Assembly: GCA_002343685.1 (NCBI GenBank)
Contig: DDRS01000042.1
Coordinates: 52,852 to 116,851, forward strand
DNA: 64,000 nt
Origin: Thiobacillus denitrificans
GTDB lineage: Bacteria > Pseudomonadota > Gammaproteobacteria > Burkholderiales > Thiobacillaceae
Reading direction: 5' to 3'
The first letter of the stretch is position 1, and the number at the start of each line of letters is the position of its first letter. The notes under the pieces are model-generated. The model saw nothing but the letters and a program-made list of their open reading frames with translations. It searched no databases and was not told the DNA's origin. This document shows, one piece after another, positions 1 to 9,012 of the stretch. The position numbers were made by a program, and so were the translations under genes.

Positions 1-1
1 C

Positions 2-1135
2 CTGATCCCGTCCGGCATCCTGCGCGACAACGTCACCTGCTACGTCGGCAACGGCGTCGTGCTGTCGCCGACCGCGCTGATCGAGGAAATGGACATGCTG
101 ATGGCTGCCGGGGTCGATGTGGCGAGCCGTCTCAAGCTCAGCGAAGCCTGCCCGCTCATCATGCCGCACCACGTCGCGCTCGACCGCGCGCGCGAGATCG
201 CCAAGGGCGCCGGCAAGATCGGCACCACCGGGCGCGGCATCGGCCCGGCCTACGAGGACAAGGTGGCGCGCCGCGCACTGCGCCTGCAGGACCTGTTCCA
301 TCGTGAACGGTTCGCCGCCAAGCTGGGCGAGGTGCTCGACCACCACAACTTCATGCTGAAAAACTATTACAAGACCGACGTGGTCGACTTCAACCAGTCG
401 CTCGATGAAATGATGGCGCTGGCCGAGCGCCTCAAGCCGATGGTGGCAGACGTGCCGCGCAGCCTGTACGAAGCCAACAAGGCCGGCGAGAACCTGCTGT
501 TCGAAGGCGCGCAGGGCACGCTGCTCGACATCGACCACGGCACCTACCCGTTCGTGACCTCGTCCAACTGCACGGCCGGCGGCGCGGCCACCGGCGCCGG
601 CGTCGGCCCGAACACGCTGCACTACGTGCTTGGCATCACCAAGGCCTATACCACGCGCGTGGGCTCGGGGCCGTTCCCGACCGAACTGTTCGACGATGTC
701 GGCCAGTATCTCGGCGAGAAGGGGCATGAGTTCGGCGCCACCACCGGCCGGCAACGCCGTTGTGGCTGGTTCGACGCGGCTGCGCTCAAGCGTTCGATCC
801 AGATCAATGGCGTCACCGGCCTGTGCGTGACCAAGCTCGACGTGCTGGATGGCCTGGAAACCGTGCGCGTATGCGTGGGCTACAAGATCGACGGCGAGAC
901 CTGCGACATCCTGCCGGTGGGCGCCGAATCGATCGCCCACGTCGAGCCGATCTACGAAGACCTGCCGGGCTGGAGCGATACGACCGTGGGCGTGCAGGAA
1001 TTCGACAAGCTGCCGCAGAAGGCGCAGACCTACCTGAAGCGGATGGAGGCCTTGTGCGAAGTGCCGGTGGACGTCGTGTCGACCGGACCGGACCGGGTGG
1101 AGACGATCGTGCGTCGTCACCCCTACGAGGCCTGA
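2..1135 (+). CDS. purA: Adenylosuccinate synthetase, 5'-truncated by window edge
   Basis: Joins IMP and aspartate with GTP hydrolysis to make adenylosuccinate, the first committed step from IMP to AMP; cytosolic. The frame is open from base 2 with no start codon, so 377 residues are present and the N-terminal P-loop part of this roughly 430-residue family lies outside. Visible family motifs in order are TTGRGIGPAYEDK, EGAQGTLLDIDHGTYPFV, GSGPFPTE and TGRQRRCGWFD. It ends just before a symmetrical terminator and faces the minus-strand tRNA-Leu. Identification is secure; only the 5' boundary is unknown. Confidence 0.96.
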   Translation: MIPSGILRDNVTCYVGNGVVLSPTALIEEMDMLMAAGVDVASRLKLSEACPLIMPHHVALDRAREIAKGAGKIGTTGRGIGPAYEDKVARRALRLQDLFHRERFAAKLGEVLDHHNFMLKNYYKTDVVDFNQSLDEMMALAERLKPMVADVPRSLYEANKAGENLLFEGAQGTLLDIDHGTYPFVTSSNCTAGGAATGAGVGPNTLHYVLGITKAYTTRVGSGPFPTELFDDVGQYLGEKGHEFGATTGRQRRCGWFDAAALKRSIQINGVTGLCVTKLDVLDGLETVRVCVGYKIDGETCDILPVGAESIAHVEPIYEDLPGWSDTTVGVQEFDKLPQKAQTYLKRMEALCEVPVDVVSTGPDRVETIVRRHPYEA

Positions 1136-1157
1136 TGGTTAAAATGAAGTCTGAAAA

Positions 1158-1190
1158 AGTAAAAAGCCGACACAAGGTCGGCTTTTTACT
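1158..1190. terminator. Bidirectional intrinsic terminator
   Basis: A perfect 14-bp stem (1158-1171 with 1177-1190) closes a 5-nt loop. The GCCGAC core is flanked by A5 on one side and T5 on the other, so a U tract follows the hairpin on either strand. It can end purA transcription on the plus strand and tRNA-Leu transcription on the minus strand. Confidence 0.9.
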
Positions 1191-1199
1191 TGCAGCGTT

Positions 1200-1286
1200 T
1201 GGTGCCCAGAAGAGGACTCGAACCTCCACAGTGTTGCCACCGCTAGGACCTGAACCTAGTGCGTCTACCAATTCCGCCATCTGGGC
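1200..1286 (-). tRNA. tRNA-Leu (anticodon CAG)
   Basis: An 87-nt class II tRNA. The 7-bp acceptor stem is GCCCAGA with TCTGGGC, followed by discriminator A and an encoded CCA (1200-1202 on the plus strand). The D arm has GGAATTGGTAGAC, the anticodon arm is CTAGG-TTCAGGT-CCTAG giving CAG for CUG codons, then a long variable arm and GGTTCGAGTCC T arm. The long variable arm and CAG fit leucine. Confidence 0.95.
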
Positions 1287-1333
1287 AATGAAGGCGCGCA
1301 TTTTAGAGAGCCGTAGATAAATTGTCAACGAAG

Positions 1334-3634
1334 ATGACTTCAAAAAAATCCCGCAGTCGCGCCAGCAAACACAAGATCCCGGCAATCCGCCTGGCCGACC
1401 CGTTCTACGAACGCGAAGTCGAGCGTTATGAATCGCCCTTGCCGAGCCGCGAATACGTCCTGCAGTTGATCACCGAGGCGGGCTGCCCGGTCGATGTCGA
1501 TGCGTTTGCCGAACAGCTGCACATCACCGAGGCCGAGCGCGACCTGTTCCAGCGCCGTCTCGGCGCGATGCAGCGCGACGGCCAGCTGATGCTCAATCGC
1601 AAGCGCCAGCTGTGCCTGCCGGACAAGCTCGATCTGATCAAGGGCCGGGTCGAAGGCCATCCTGACGGCTTCGGCTTCGTGGTACCGGAAGAGGGCGGTG
1701 ACGACCTGTATCTGTCGCCCAAGGAAATGCACCGCGTGCTGCATGGCGACAAGGTGCTGGTACGGGTCGCCGGCTTCGACAAGCGCGGCCGGCGCGAGGC
1801 CAAGATCGTCGAAGTACTGGAGCACGTCAACCAGTTCGTCGTCGGCCGCTACTACCTCGAAGGCGGCGTCGGCTTCCTCATCGCGGAGAACCGCCGCATC
1901 AACCAGGACATTCTGGTTCCCACGGAAAATGCGGGCGCCGCAAAATCCGGCCAGGTCGTCACGGTGGAAATCGTCACCCAGCCCGGCGCGCACAACGAGG
2001 CTGTTGGCCGCGTCACCGAGATTCTGGGCAGCTTCACCGGCCCAGGCATGGAAATCGAGATTGCGTTGCGCAAGCATGACCTGCCCTACGTGTTCCCACC
2101 CGAGGTCGAGGCGCAGGCGTCCAAGCTGCCGGGCAAGGTGCAGAAAAAGGACATGGCTGGCCGCGAGGACATCCGCCACCTGCCGCTTGTCACCATCGAC
2201 GGCGAGACCGCGCGCGACTTCGACGATGCGGTGTATTGCGAGCCGCTCGGCCGCAGCGGCTACCGCCTAGTGGTGGCGATCGCCGACGTCAGCCATTACG
2301 TCAAACCCAAGGATGCGCTCGACACCGAAGGCTTCAGTCGCGGCAACTCGGTGTACTTCCCGCGTCGCGTCATCCCCATGCTGCCGGAAGCGCTGTCCAA
2401 CGGTCTCTGCTCGCTCAACCCTGAAGTCGACCGCCTCTCCATGGTGTGCGACATGCGTATCACCACGGCAGGCAGTATCAAGGAGTACCGCTTCTATCCG
2501 GCGGTGATCTATTCGCACGCGCGCCTCACCTACAATCAGGTATGGGACTGGCTCTCCGGCGCCGCCAAGCCGGACAAGAAGCAGGCTGTGCTGATGCCGC
2601 ACCTGGAAGCGCTCGACAAACTGTTCCGCACCCTCCTGAAGGCACGCGCCAAGCGTGGCGCGATCGACTTTGGCTCGACCGAGACGCAGATCATTTTTGA
2701 CGACAACGGCAAGATCAAGGAGATCGTGCCGGTGATTCGCAACGACGCGCACCGCATCATCGAGGAATGCATGCTGGCGGCCAACGTCTGCGCCTCGGAT
2801 TACCTGCACGAAAACAAGCAACCCGCGCTGTTCCGCGTCCACGAAGGCCCGACGCCAGAGAAGCTCGCTGCGCTGCGCGGCTTCCTCGCCGAATTCGGCC
2901 TCGACCTCGGCGGCGGCGACAAGCCGCACGCCAAGGATTACGCCGCGCTGCTGGACAAGATCAAGGACCGTCCCGACCACGGCCTGCTGCAGACCGTGAT
3001 GCTGCGCTCGCTGCGGCAGGCGATCTACAGCCCCGACAACAAGGGCCACTTTGGTCTGGCGTACGAGGCCTACACCCACTTCACCTCGCCGATCCGCCGC
3101 TATCCCGACCTGCTGGTGCACCGCGGCATCAAGGCGGTGCTGCTGGGCGAGAAGCTGCCGGCCAAGGGATTGACGGAAATCGGCGCCCACTGCTCGATGA
3201 CCGAGCGCCGCGCCGACGACGCCACCCGCGACGTCGACGCCTGGCTGAAAACCTACTTCATGCAGGACCGCATCGGCGACGAATACAACGGCACCGTCAG
3301 CGCAGTCACCAGCTTCGGCATGTTCGTCGCGATCGACGAGATCTTCATCGAAGGCCTGGTGCACGTCTCCGAACTCGGCCAGGACTACTTCCACTACGAT
3401 CAGGCCAAGCACATGATGCTCGGCGAACGGACCGGGAAGAAATATCGACTCGGTGACCGCGTGCGCATCAAGGTGATGCGTGCCGACATCGAGACCAGCA
3501 AGATCGATTTCAGTCTGGTCGAGCAGGAAAACTCCGCCCTCGACATGCAGCGCGCCTTCGCGCAATCGGCGTCGGAGAAGAAATCCTCCAAACCTCGATC
3601 TGCCAAATCCAGGTCGAGTGGCAAGCAGAAATGA
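1334..3634 (+). CDS. rnr: Ribonuclease R
   Basis: A 3'-to-5' exoribonuclease that degrades structured RNA and takes part in rRNA and mRNA quality control. The 766-residue product has an N-terminal winged-helix-like region, cold-shock RNA-binding domains (about 60-230), the RNB catalytic domain with the metal-binding ARDFDDAV motif, a C-terminal S1 domain (VSAVTSFGMFVAIDEIF) and a basic Lys/Ser tail. Length is typical. I chose ATG at 1334; a TTG four codons upstream (1322) is possible and neither has a strong ribosome site. Its TGA overlaps the rlmB ATG (ATGA), as expected for the common rnr-rlmB operon. Confidence 0.95.
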   Translation: MTSKKSRSRASKHKIPAIRLADPFYEREVERYESPLPSREYVLQLITEAGCPVDVDAFAEQLHITEAERDLFQRRLGAMQRDGQLMLNRKRQLCLPDKLDLIKGRVEGHPDGFGFVVPEEGGDDLYLSPKEMHRVLHGDKVLVRVAGFDKRGRREAKIVEVLEHVNQFVVGRYYLEGGVGFLIAENRRINQDILVPTENAGAAKSGQVVTVEIVTQPGAHNEAVGRVTEILGSFTGPGMEIEIALRKHDLPYVFPPEVEAQASKLPGKVQKKDMAGREDIRHLPLVTIDGETARDFDDAVYCEPLGRSGYRLVVAIADVSHYVKPKDALDTEGFSRGNSVYFPRRVIPMLPEALSNGLCSLNPEVDRLSMVCDMRITTAGSIKEYRFYPAVIYSHARLTYNQVWDWLSGAAKPDKKQAVLMPHLEALDKLFRTLLKARAKRGAIDFGSTETQIIFDDNGKIKEIVPVIRNDAHRIIEECMLAANVCASDYLHENKQPALFRVHEGPTPEKLAALRGFLAEFGLDLGGGDKPHAKDYAALLDKIKDRPDHGLLQTVMLRSLRQAIYSPDNKGHFGLAYEAYTHFTSPIRRYPDLLVHRGIKAVLLGEKLPAKGLTEIGAHCSMTERRADDATRDVDAWLKTYFMQDRIGDEYNGTVSAVTSFGMFVAIDEIFIEGLVHVSELGQDYFHYDQAKHMMLGERTGKKYRLGDRVRIKVMRADIETSKIDFSLVEQENSALDMQRAFAQSASEKKSSKPRSAKSRSSGKQK

Positions 3635-4395
3635 GCGAGAAATCCGCTGAAAAACACGCCGCAGAAAAACTCATCTACGGCTTTCACCCCGTGCTGGCGC
3701 GCCTGCGCCAGGACCCAGCGGGCATCTTCGAAATCTACCTCGACCTCACCCGGCGCGACGCGCGCGCGCGCGACCTGGTACACCAAGCGAAGGACCACGG
3801 CGTCAAGCTGGCGCAGGTCGAGGCGGATCGTTTGACCCGCCTGGTCGGCAAGACTGCAAAGCACCAGGGCGTGGTCGCGCGCGTCAAGCCGGTGGCGCTG
3901 ACGCAGTCGCTCGACGAGGTACTGGAAAACATCCAGGGGCCGCCGCTCCTGGTCATCCTCGACGGCGTGACCGATCCGCACAACCTCGGCGCCATCCTGC
4001 GCTCGGCCGATGCCTTCGGCGTGCACGCCGTCATCGCGCCCAAGGACAACGCGGTCGGTGTCAACGCCACCGTGGAAAAGGTCGCCTCCGGCGCCGCCGA
4101 AACCGTGCCCTACATCATGGTCACCAACCTCGCGCGCACGATCGAGGACCTCAAGGAACACAATATCTGGGTCATCGCCGCCGACATGGACGGCGAGCAG
4201 CCGCTGTCCGGCATCGATGCCAAGACCGGCATCGCCTGGGTGCTCGGCGCCGAGGGCGCCGGCATCCGCCGCCTGGTCAAGCAGAGTTGCGATCAGGTCG
4301 CGCGCATCCCCATCGGCGGCACGGTGGAGAGCCTCAACGTCTCGGTGTCGGCGGCGCTGTGCCTGTATGAGACGGTGCGGCAGCGGGGCGCGTGA
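3631..4395 (+). CDS. rlmB: 23S rRNA (guanosine-2251-2'-O)-methyltransferase
   Basis: A SPOUT-class (TrmH family) methyltransferase that adds a 2'-O-methyl group to G2251 in the 23S rRNA P loop, using SAM. The 254-residue length is normal. An N-terminal substrate-binding part (YGFHPVLARL) is followed by the knotted domain with LDGVTDPHNLGAILRSAD, LGAEGAGIRRL and PIGGTVESLNVSVSAA, the three SPOUT motifs. It is translationally coupled to rnr by a 4-nt overlap. Confidence 0.94.
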   Translation: MSEKSAEKHAAEKLIYGFHPVLARLRQDPAGIFEIYLDLTRRDARARDLVHQAKDHGVKLAQVEADRLTRLVGKTAKHQGVVARVKPVALTQSLDEVLENIQGPPLLVILDGVTDPHNLGAILRSADAFGVHAVIAPKDNAVGVNATVEKVASGAAETVPYIMVTNLARTIEDLKEHNIWVIAADMDGEQPLSGIDAKTGIAWVLGAEGAGIRRLVKQSCDQVARIPIGGTVESLNVSVSAALCLYETVRQRGA

Positions 4396-4472
4396 AGGCG
4401 GAGTCGACCGCGACAAGGATCCGCGGGCAGGGCGAAGTTGAAATCCCTGTTCGATCCCGTTTTAATGGCTGC

Positions 4473-4979
4473 ATGGAATCCGTTCTTGTAAGTGCCTGCC
4501 TGCTCGGTGAGGCAGTTCGCTATAACGGCGGCGACATGCGCTGCGACCATGACATCCTGCGGCAATGGCAACGCGAAGGACGTGTCGTGGCCGTCTGTCC
4601 GGAGGTTGCAGGCGGCCTGCCAGTTCCGCGCCCGCGCGCTGAAATTGCCGAAGGTGCGGGTGGCTTGAAAGTGCTCGCTGGCATTGCCAAGGCTGTCGAT
4701 TCCAATGGTCGTGATGTATCGGCCTATCTGATCAGCGGCGCGGAGCAAGCACTTGAGCTGGCCCGTGCGCGGCATATCCGGATCGCCGTGTTGAAGGAAG
4801 GCAGCCCATCCTGCGGAACAGGTTTCATCTTCGATGGCACGTTCACCGATACCCGGGTGAAAGATCGTGGCGTAACCGCCACAATCCTGCAGCAAGCTGG
4901 CGTACATGTCTTCAGCGAAGCCCAGCTGGCCGAAGCCGATGCCTTGCTCAGGAAGATCGAGACCGACAATGTTGCTTGA
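4473..4979 (+). CDS. DUF523 family protein
   Basis: A 168-residue cytosolic protein of the DUF523 family, whose molecular function is unknown. Family hallmarks are the N-terminal VLVSACLLGEAVRYNG, the central VAVCPEVAGGLPVPRP and EGSPSCGTG; the paired cysteines suggest metal or cluster binding (inference). An open frame extends upstream to a GTG at 4392 overlapping rlmB, but the family begins at this methionine, so I use ATG 4473. It is followed 12 nt later by a GST gene. Confidence 0.85.
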   Translation: MESVLVSACLLGEAVRYNGGDMRCDHDILRQWQREGRVVAVCPEVAGGLPVPRPRAEIAEGAGGLKVLAGIAKAVDSNGRDVSAYLISGAEQALELARARHIRIAVLKEGSPSCGTGFIFDGTFTDTRVKDRGVTATILQQAGVHVFSEAQLAEADALLRKIETDNVA

Positions 4980-4991
4980 CGGGGATGACAG

Positions 4992-5594
4992 ATGCTGAAG
5001 CTCTATGACCGCGAGACGTCCGGGAACGCCTACAAGATCCGTTTGCTGCTGTCTTTTCTGGACATCCCGCATGAACGTATACCGGTATCCATCAAGGATG
5101 GCCGGAACCAGGTGGATGACGCCTATCTGACGCTGAATCCGCGCGGGCAGATTCCCACTATTCAGGAGGGCGAGTTCAGTCTCTGGGGGTCGACCGCCAT
5201 TCTGTGTTACCTGGCGTCGCGCTACGACAAGACGGCGTGCTGGCTGCCCCGCGATCCTGCGCAGTTCGGCCAGGTGATGCAATGGCTCGAACTCGCTCAG
5301 AATGAGATACAGACGGGCCTGTTTCGCGCCCGCGCAATCGTTCACCTGGGGCTTGCGGGCGATCTCGAGGCTGCGCATCAGGCTGCTAGGCAGGCGCTTG
5401 GCGTGCTGGAGTCCCGTCTCGGCGCAGCGCAGTGGTTGGCCGGTTCCGCCCCGACCATTGCCGACATCGCCTGTTTCCCCTATGTCGCGCTTGCCGGGGA
5501 GGGCCGTGTGGATACGTCGCAGTATGTGGGCGTGTGCCGCTGGATTGCCGATTTCAAGGCGCTGGACCGATTCGTCGGCATGCCTGGAATTTAG
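4992..5594 (+). CDS. Glutathione S-transferase family protein
   Basis: A 200-residue soluble protein with the GST fold. The N-terminal thioredoxin-like domain (LKLYDRETSGNAYKIRLLL, then QIPTIQEGEFSLWGSTAIL with the cis-proline and GSH-gamma-glutamyl SxAI-type motif) is followed by an all-helical C-terminal domain ending with the PTIADIACFPYVALA core motif. The Ser of RETSGN may activate glutathione. It is likely co-transcribed with the DUF523 gene. The substrate cannot be told from sequence. Confidence 0.88.
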   Translation: MLKLYDRETSGNAYKIRLLLSFLDIPHERIPVSIKDGRNQVDDAYLTLNPRGQIPTIQEGEFSLWGSTAILCYLASRYDKTACWLPRDPAQFGQVMQWLELAQNEIQTGLFRARAIVHLGLAGDLEAAHQAARQALGVLESRLGAAQWLAGSAPTIADIACFPYVALAGEGRVDTSQYVGVCRWIADFKALDRFVGMPGI

Positions 5595-5713
5595 GGGCCG
5601 GACGAGCCAGTCGGCGCGTTCGCAGCACGGCCCTGCCCGCCAGGTCTGGCCGTGGGGATGCGTTGGATTGTCGAGGGGATTCGACGGAAGTGGTTTCAAC
5701 AGGGAGGAAAAAC

Positions 5714-6331
5714 ATGACCACAATGATGTTCAAATCAGGACTTGCAGGACTCGCCATCGGGTTGCTGGCCGGGTGCGCACACCAGGTGCCGGCTACGCCA
5801 AACCGTGCGGCCATTCCGATTCCCACCCACAAAGTGCCTTTGAGCGTGGGGGTCTATTTCTCGAGCGCATTTGAAAACTACCAGCACTCGGAATCGAAAT
5901 GGGGCGATGGCTGGAATTTCACGAATCTCGGACAGGCCAGTGCGCACCAATTCCGCGACGCACTGGAGGAAAATTTCGTCAAGGTCGTGAAGCTGAAGAA
6001 CCCGCCGAGCAAATCCGAGGCTGAGGCGGGCGCGCTGGATTTCATGGTTGCACCTGAAATCCAGGGCTACAGTTTCGACATCCCGTTCACGAAATTCCAG
6101 ATATATCCCGCTACGATCACTTACAAGATCAATATCTATGAAGGGGATACCCTGAGTGCCTCGTCAGTGGTCCATGGCGTCGGCGACTCGGCGGGGAACC
6201 CGGGATTCGACTTCAGCGAAAATCCGTCCAGATCGGCGAGCAAAGCGGTCGAGGATGGGATCAACAAGGCCATGAATGTGCTGACAGACAGTCCGACCGT
6301 CCAGGCCATGGCGTTGAAAAAAGGGAAATGA
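5714..6331 (+). CDS. Putative lipoprotein, unknown function
   Basis: A 205-residue protein with a signal peptide ending in the lipobox LAGC (Cys about residue 20), so it is predicted to be lipid-anchored in the envelope. The start at 5714 is chosen for the strong GGGAGGAAAA site just upstream; a longer in-frame extension has no signal-peptide logic. The mature part is a mixed alpha/beta region with the YSFDIPFTKFQIYPATITYKI stretch, resembling small envelope lipoproteins of unknown role. I recognise no named family. It converges on ycaO. Confidence 0.8.
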   Translation: MTTMMFKSGLAGLAIGLLAGCAHQVPATPNRAAIPIPTHKVPLSVGVYFSSAFENYQHSESKWGDGWNFTNLGQASAHQFRDALEENFVKVVKLKNPPSKSEAEAGALDFMVAPEIQGYSFDIPFTKFQIYPATITYKINIYEGDTLSASSVVHGVGDSAGNPGFDFSENPSRSASKAVEDGINKAMNVLTDSPTVQAMALKKGK

Positions 6332-6359
6332 TCCAGAAGACGGTTTCGCAGGGAGCGCG

Positions 6360-8072
6360 CTAGCCGCGCACCTTGCGGTACGCCTCCAGCAGGCGCTGGT
6401 GGATCGCGCTGCCCTCGAAGTTGTCACCCAACGTCGTCAGCCCGAAGAAGCGCTCGTCCTGGTTGAACAGCGCGAACGCCTGTTCCAGCGTCTCGCGGCC
6501 GTACATAAGCGCCAGCGCAGGCTCGAAGGGGTTGGGGTCCTCAAGCCGGACGAGGTCGGCGATGCAGCGGTAGACCTTGAGGCGCGCTTCGCTGCGCTGG
6601 CCATACTGGGCAATCCAGGTGCAGCCTTCGCGGATGGCGTCGTCGTCGCCGAGCGCGAGCGCGAGCAGCAGCTTGATCTCGCCGACGCGGATGTCGGTCC
6701 ACGGCGAATCGGCGTCAGGCGCGAGACCGATCAGCACCGTCACCAGGCGATCGTCGGCCAACTCCAGATCGACCATCAGGTCGAGCAGCTCGGCGCATTC
6801 GTCGTCGCTCAGCTGGGGCAGGCGCGAAAGCGCCGGGCGGATCAGGTTGCCGACGCTATTGTTCTCGAATTCGAGTTCCTCGACCGGGTAGATCTCGGAC
6901 ACGCCCGGCACTAGGATGCGGCAGGCGTAGACGCCCAGATGCTCGAAGTCGGCGATGTAGATCTCGTGGCCTTCGGTGTGCAGGGCGTCGACCGACCACG
7001 CGTAGTCCTCCTCGGTGGTGGTGCCGAAGTTCCAGTCGACGAACTCGAAGTCGGGGGTGTCGCGCAGGAACTGCCAGGAAATCACGCCGCTGGAATCGAC
7101 GAAGTGGATTTCCAGGTTCTGCGGGTCGGCGATCTCGGCCGGGTCGAAGCCGGGTGCCGGGAAACCGGCCAGCGAATCGAGCGCGCGACCCTGCAATAAC
7201 TCCGTCAACGCGCGCTCCAGCGCGACCTCGAAACGCGGGTGCGCGCCGAAGCTGGCGAAGCAGCCCTGGTCGTCCGGATGCAGCAGGGTCACGTTCATCA
7301 CCGGGTACTTGCCGCCGAGCGAAGCGTCCTTCACGAGGATGCCGAAGCCGGCCTCGCGCAGGCCACGGATGCCGGCGGCGATGTGTGGGTAGCGGGCGAT
7401 GATGTCCTCGGGCACGTCGGGCAGGCACAGGCCTTCCTCAATGATGCGGAACTTGATGTGGCGTTCGAAGATTTCGGCCAGCGCCTGGGTGCGCGCCTCC
7501 TTCAGCGTGTTGCCGGCCGACATGCCGTTGCTGACGTAGAGGTTACCGATGAGGTTGACCGGGAAATACACGGTCTGGCCGTCGGAGAGGCGCTGGTAGG
7601 GGATGGCGCAGATGCCGCGCTCGGCGTTGCCTGAATTGAGGTCGATCAGCTGGTCAGCGCGCACGCCGGCGTCGGGATTGTAGAAGGCGTGCAGCTCGGG
7701 CGTGAGCAGGGCTTGCGGCCAGGCGTCACTTTCAGGAACAAACCAGCGTTCGTCGGGATGGTGGACATAGCCGCGCTGGGCGATCGTCTCGCCCAGATAG
7801 AAGTGGGTCCAGAAATAATTGGTCGACAGCCGTTCGAAGTATTCACCCAGTGCGCTCGCCCGCGCGGCCAGCTCCGAAGCGCCCTTGCCGTTGGTGAACA
7901 GCAGTGGGCAGTCGCGGTCGCGGATGTGCACCGACCACACGCCTTCCACCGGGTTGAGCCAGGAACGCTCCTCGATATGGAATCCGATCGCCTCGAGCTT
8001 GGATTGCAGGCTGGCGATCGATGCTTCGAGCGAAGCATCCTTGCCGGGAATGAAATGTTCGGTGGCGGACAT
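6360..8072 (-). CDS. ycaO: YcaO: 30S ribosomal protein S12 methylthiotransferase accessory factor
   Basis: The 570-residue product matches the E. coli YcaO type closely: FIPGKDASLEASIA near the start, then SWLNPVEGVWSVHIRD, FTNGKGASELAARASALGEYFERLS and the C-terminal helical part absent from short azoline-forming YcaO enzymes. E. coli YcaO is linked genetically to RimO beta-methylthiolation of ribosomal protein S12; the fold binds ATP and activates amide backbones. No azole precursor peptide or dehydrogenase lies nearby, so a housekeeping role is favoured. I use ATG 8072 because the family begins there; upstream ATGs exist to 8123. It diverges from the TPR gene. Confidence 0.9.
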   Translation of the reverse strand: MSATEHFIPGKDASLEASIASLQSKLEAIGFHIEERSWLNPVEGVWSVHIRDRDCPLLFTNGKGASELAARASALGEYFERLSTNYFWTHFYLGETIAQRGYVHHPDERWFVPESDAWPQALLTPELHAFYNPDAGVRADQLIDLNSGNAERGICAIPYQRLSDGQTVYFPVNLIGNLYVSNGMSAGNTLKEARTQALAEIFERHIKFRIIEEGLCLPDVPEDIIARYPHIAAGIRGLREAGFGILVKDASLGGKYPVMNVTLLHPDDQGCFASFGAHPRFEVALERALTELLQGRALDSLAGFPAPGFDPAEIADPQNLEIHFVDSSGVISWQFLRDTPDFEFVDWNFGTTTEEDYAWSVDALHTEGHEIYIADFEHLGVYACRILVPGVSEIYPVEELEFENNSVGNLIRPALSRLPQLSDDECAELLDLMVDLELADDRLVTVLIGLAPDADSPWTDIRVGEIKLLLALALGDDDAIREGCTWIAQYGQRSEARLKVYRCIADLVRLEDPNPFEPALALMYGRETLEQAFALFNQDERFFGLTTLGDNFEGSAIHQRLLEAYRKVRG

Positions 8073-8185
8073 GGGGCGGCTGTTTTCTTGTGCAGCCGAC
8101 AGCATAAGCGATGCGTCAAGCACGGCGTAAAATGAATCCGGTCGATTCCTTCGTCGCGGGCCGCAAGGACTGCGATTCCCGCCCT

Positions 8186-8854
8186 ATGTCGAGCCGTGCC
8201 GTCCTATTGTTTGTGTGCTTGTCCGGTCTTGCCAGTGCAGGGCCGGCCGTGGCGGCCGAGACCTTCGGTCTGGAGGGTGACCAGGCCGCCCTGGCGGCGC
8301 GGACCCAGACCGAATGGGTCGAACAGGCCCAAGCTCTGGAAAGGCGTGCCGACTGGCCGGGTTTGCTGGCATGGGGCCAGGATTGGGCGCGGGTCGATGC
8401 GAGGAATCCGCTGGCCTGGTTCGTCCAGGGACGCGCACTGGGCGAACTGGGACGCTTCGACGAGGCGATCGCGGCGTATCGGCATAATCTCAGCCTGGCC
8501 CCGGGCGACGTGCTGGCCCGCAACAATCTGGGCAATGCCTGGCGTGACAGCGGACATACGCATGAGGCGATGCGCGCCTATCGCGCCGCCGTGGAGATCG
8601 ATCCCGACTATCTTCCGGCCTGGCACAACCTGGGGTTGGCGTTTTATCGGGTGAAAGGCCAGGCAGGGGTGACGCAGGCCCTGCAAAAATTGCAGGCGCT
8701 CGATCCGAAACTGGCCGATGTCTGGCGTGCGCTGGTGGTCGAGTACTCGGTCACGGGCGATGCGCGCGTCGCCCGCGAGGCGGTTCGGGTGTGGCGCGGA
8801 TTGAGCAAGGCCCGGCGTGCGCGCATGTTCGGGGTGATTTTCGATGAGAGCTGA
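8186..8854 (+). CDS. Exported TPR-repeat protein
   Basis: A 222-residue protein with a signal peptide (SSRAVLLFVCLSGLASA, cleavage near AVAAE) and at least three tetratricopeptide repeats: NPLAWFVQGRALGELGRFDEAI, then VLARNNLGNAWRDSGHTHEAM, then LPAWHNLGLAFYRV. TPRs mediate protein-protein contacts; a periplasmic scaffold is the simplest reading. The start at 8186 puts the signal peptide first; in-frame ATGs at 8111 and 8132 would bury it. The partner is unknown; the next genes encode PEP-CTERM proteins, 159 bp away. Confidence 0.82.
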   Translation: MSSRAVLLFVCLSGLASAGPAVAAETFGLEGDQAALAARTQTEWVEQAQALERRADWPGLLAWGQDWARVDARNPLAWFVQGRALGELGRFDEAIAAYRHNLSLAPGDVLARNNLGNAWRDSGHTHEAMRAYRAAVEIDPDYLPAWHNLGLAFYRVKGQAGVTQALQKLQALDPKLADVWRALVVEYSVTGDARVAREAVRVWRGLSKARRARMFGVIFDES

Positions 8855-9012
8855 AAAATTAGACTCTCATTCTTCTAAGTCTACGGCAACCTGATCACAG
8901 GATGGTGAGGGGTGCGACAAAATGCCTAATTGATATATCTCTGTTACCGAATATCCTCTTTGGCATGTAGGCGTAACACCTACAAATCAAATGGTTCTAA
9001 GGGGAGAAATAA
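8855..9012. promoter_or_regulatory. Intergenic region upstream of first PEP-CTERM gene
   Basis: An AT-richer spacer than its surroundings. It contains a small inverted repeat (TGTAGG, 7-nt gap, CCTACA) near 8967-8985 shortly before the ribosome site AAGGGGAGAAATAA. I looked for a sigma-54 promoter, which controls some PEP-CTERM genes, and found no good match. Confidence 0.3.

Noticed and set aside
6360..8072. YcaO as part of an azole-modified peptide (TOMM) cluster
   Set aside because: The protein has the full-length E. coli YcaO layout and no precursor peptide, dehydrogenase or transporter is nearby.
8940..9012. Sigma-54 promoter upstream of the first PEP-CTERM gene
   Set aside because: A TGGCAT is present but the GC pair expected 10 bases later is absent.
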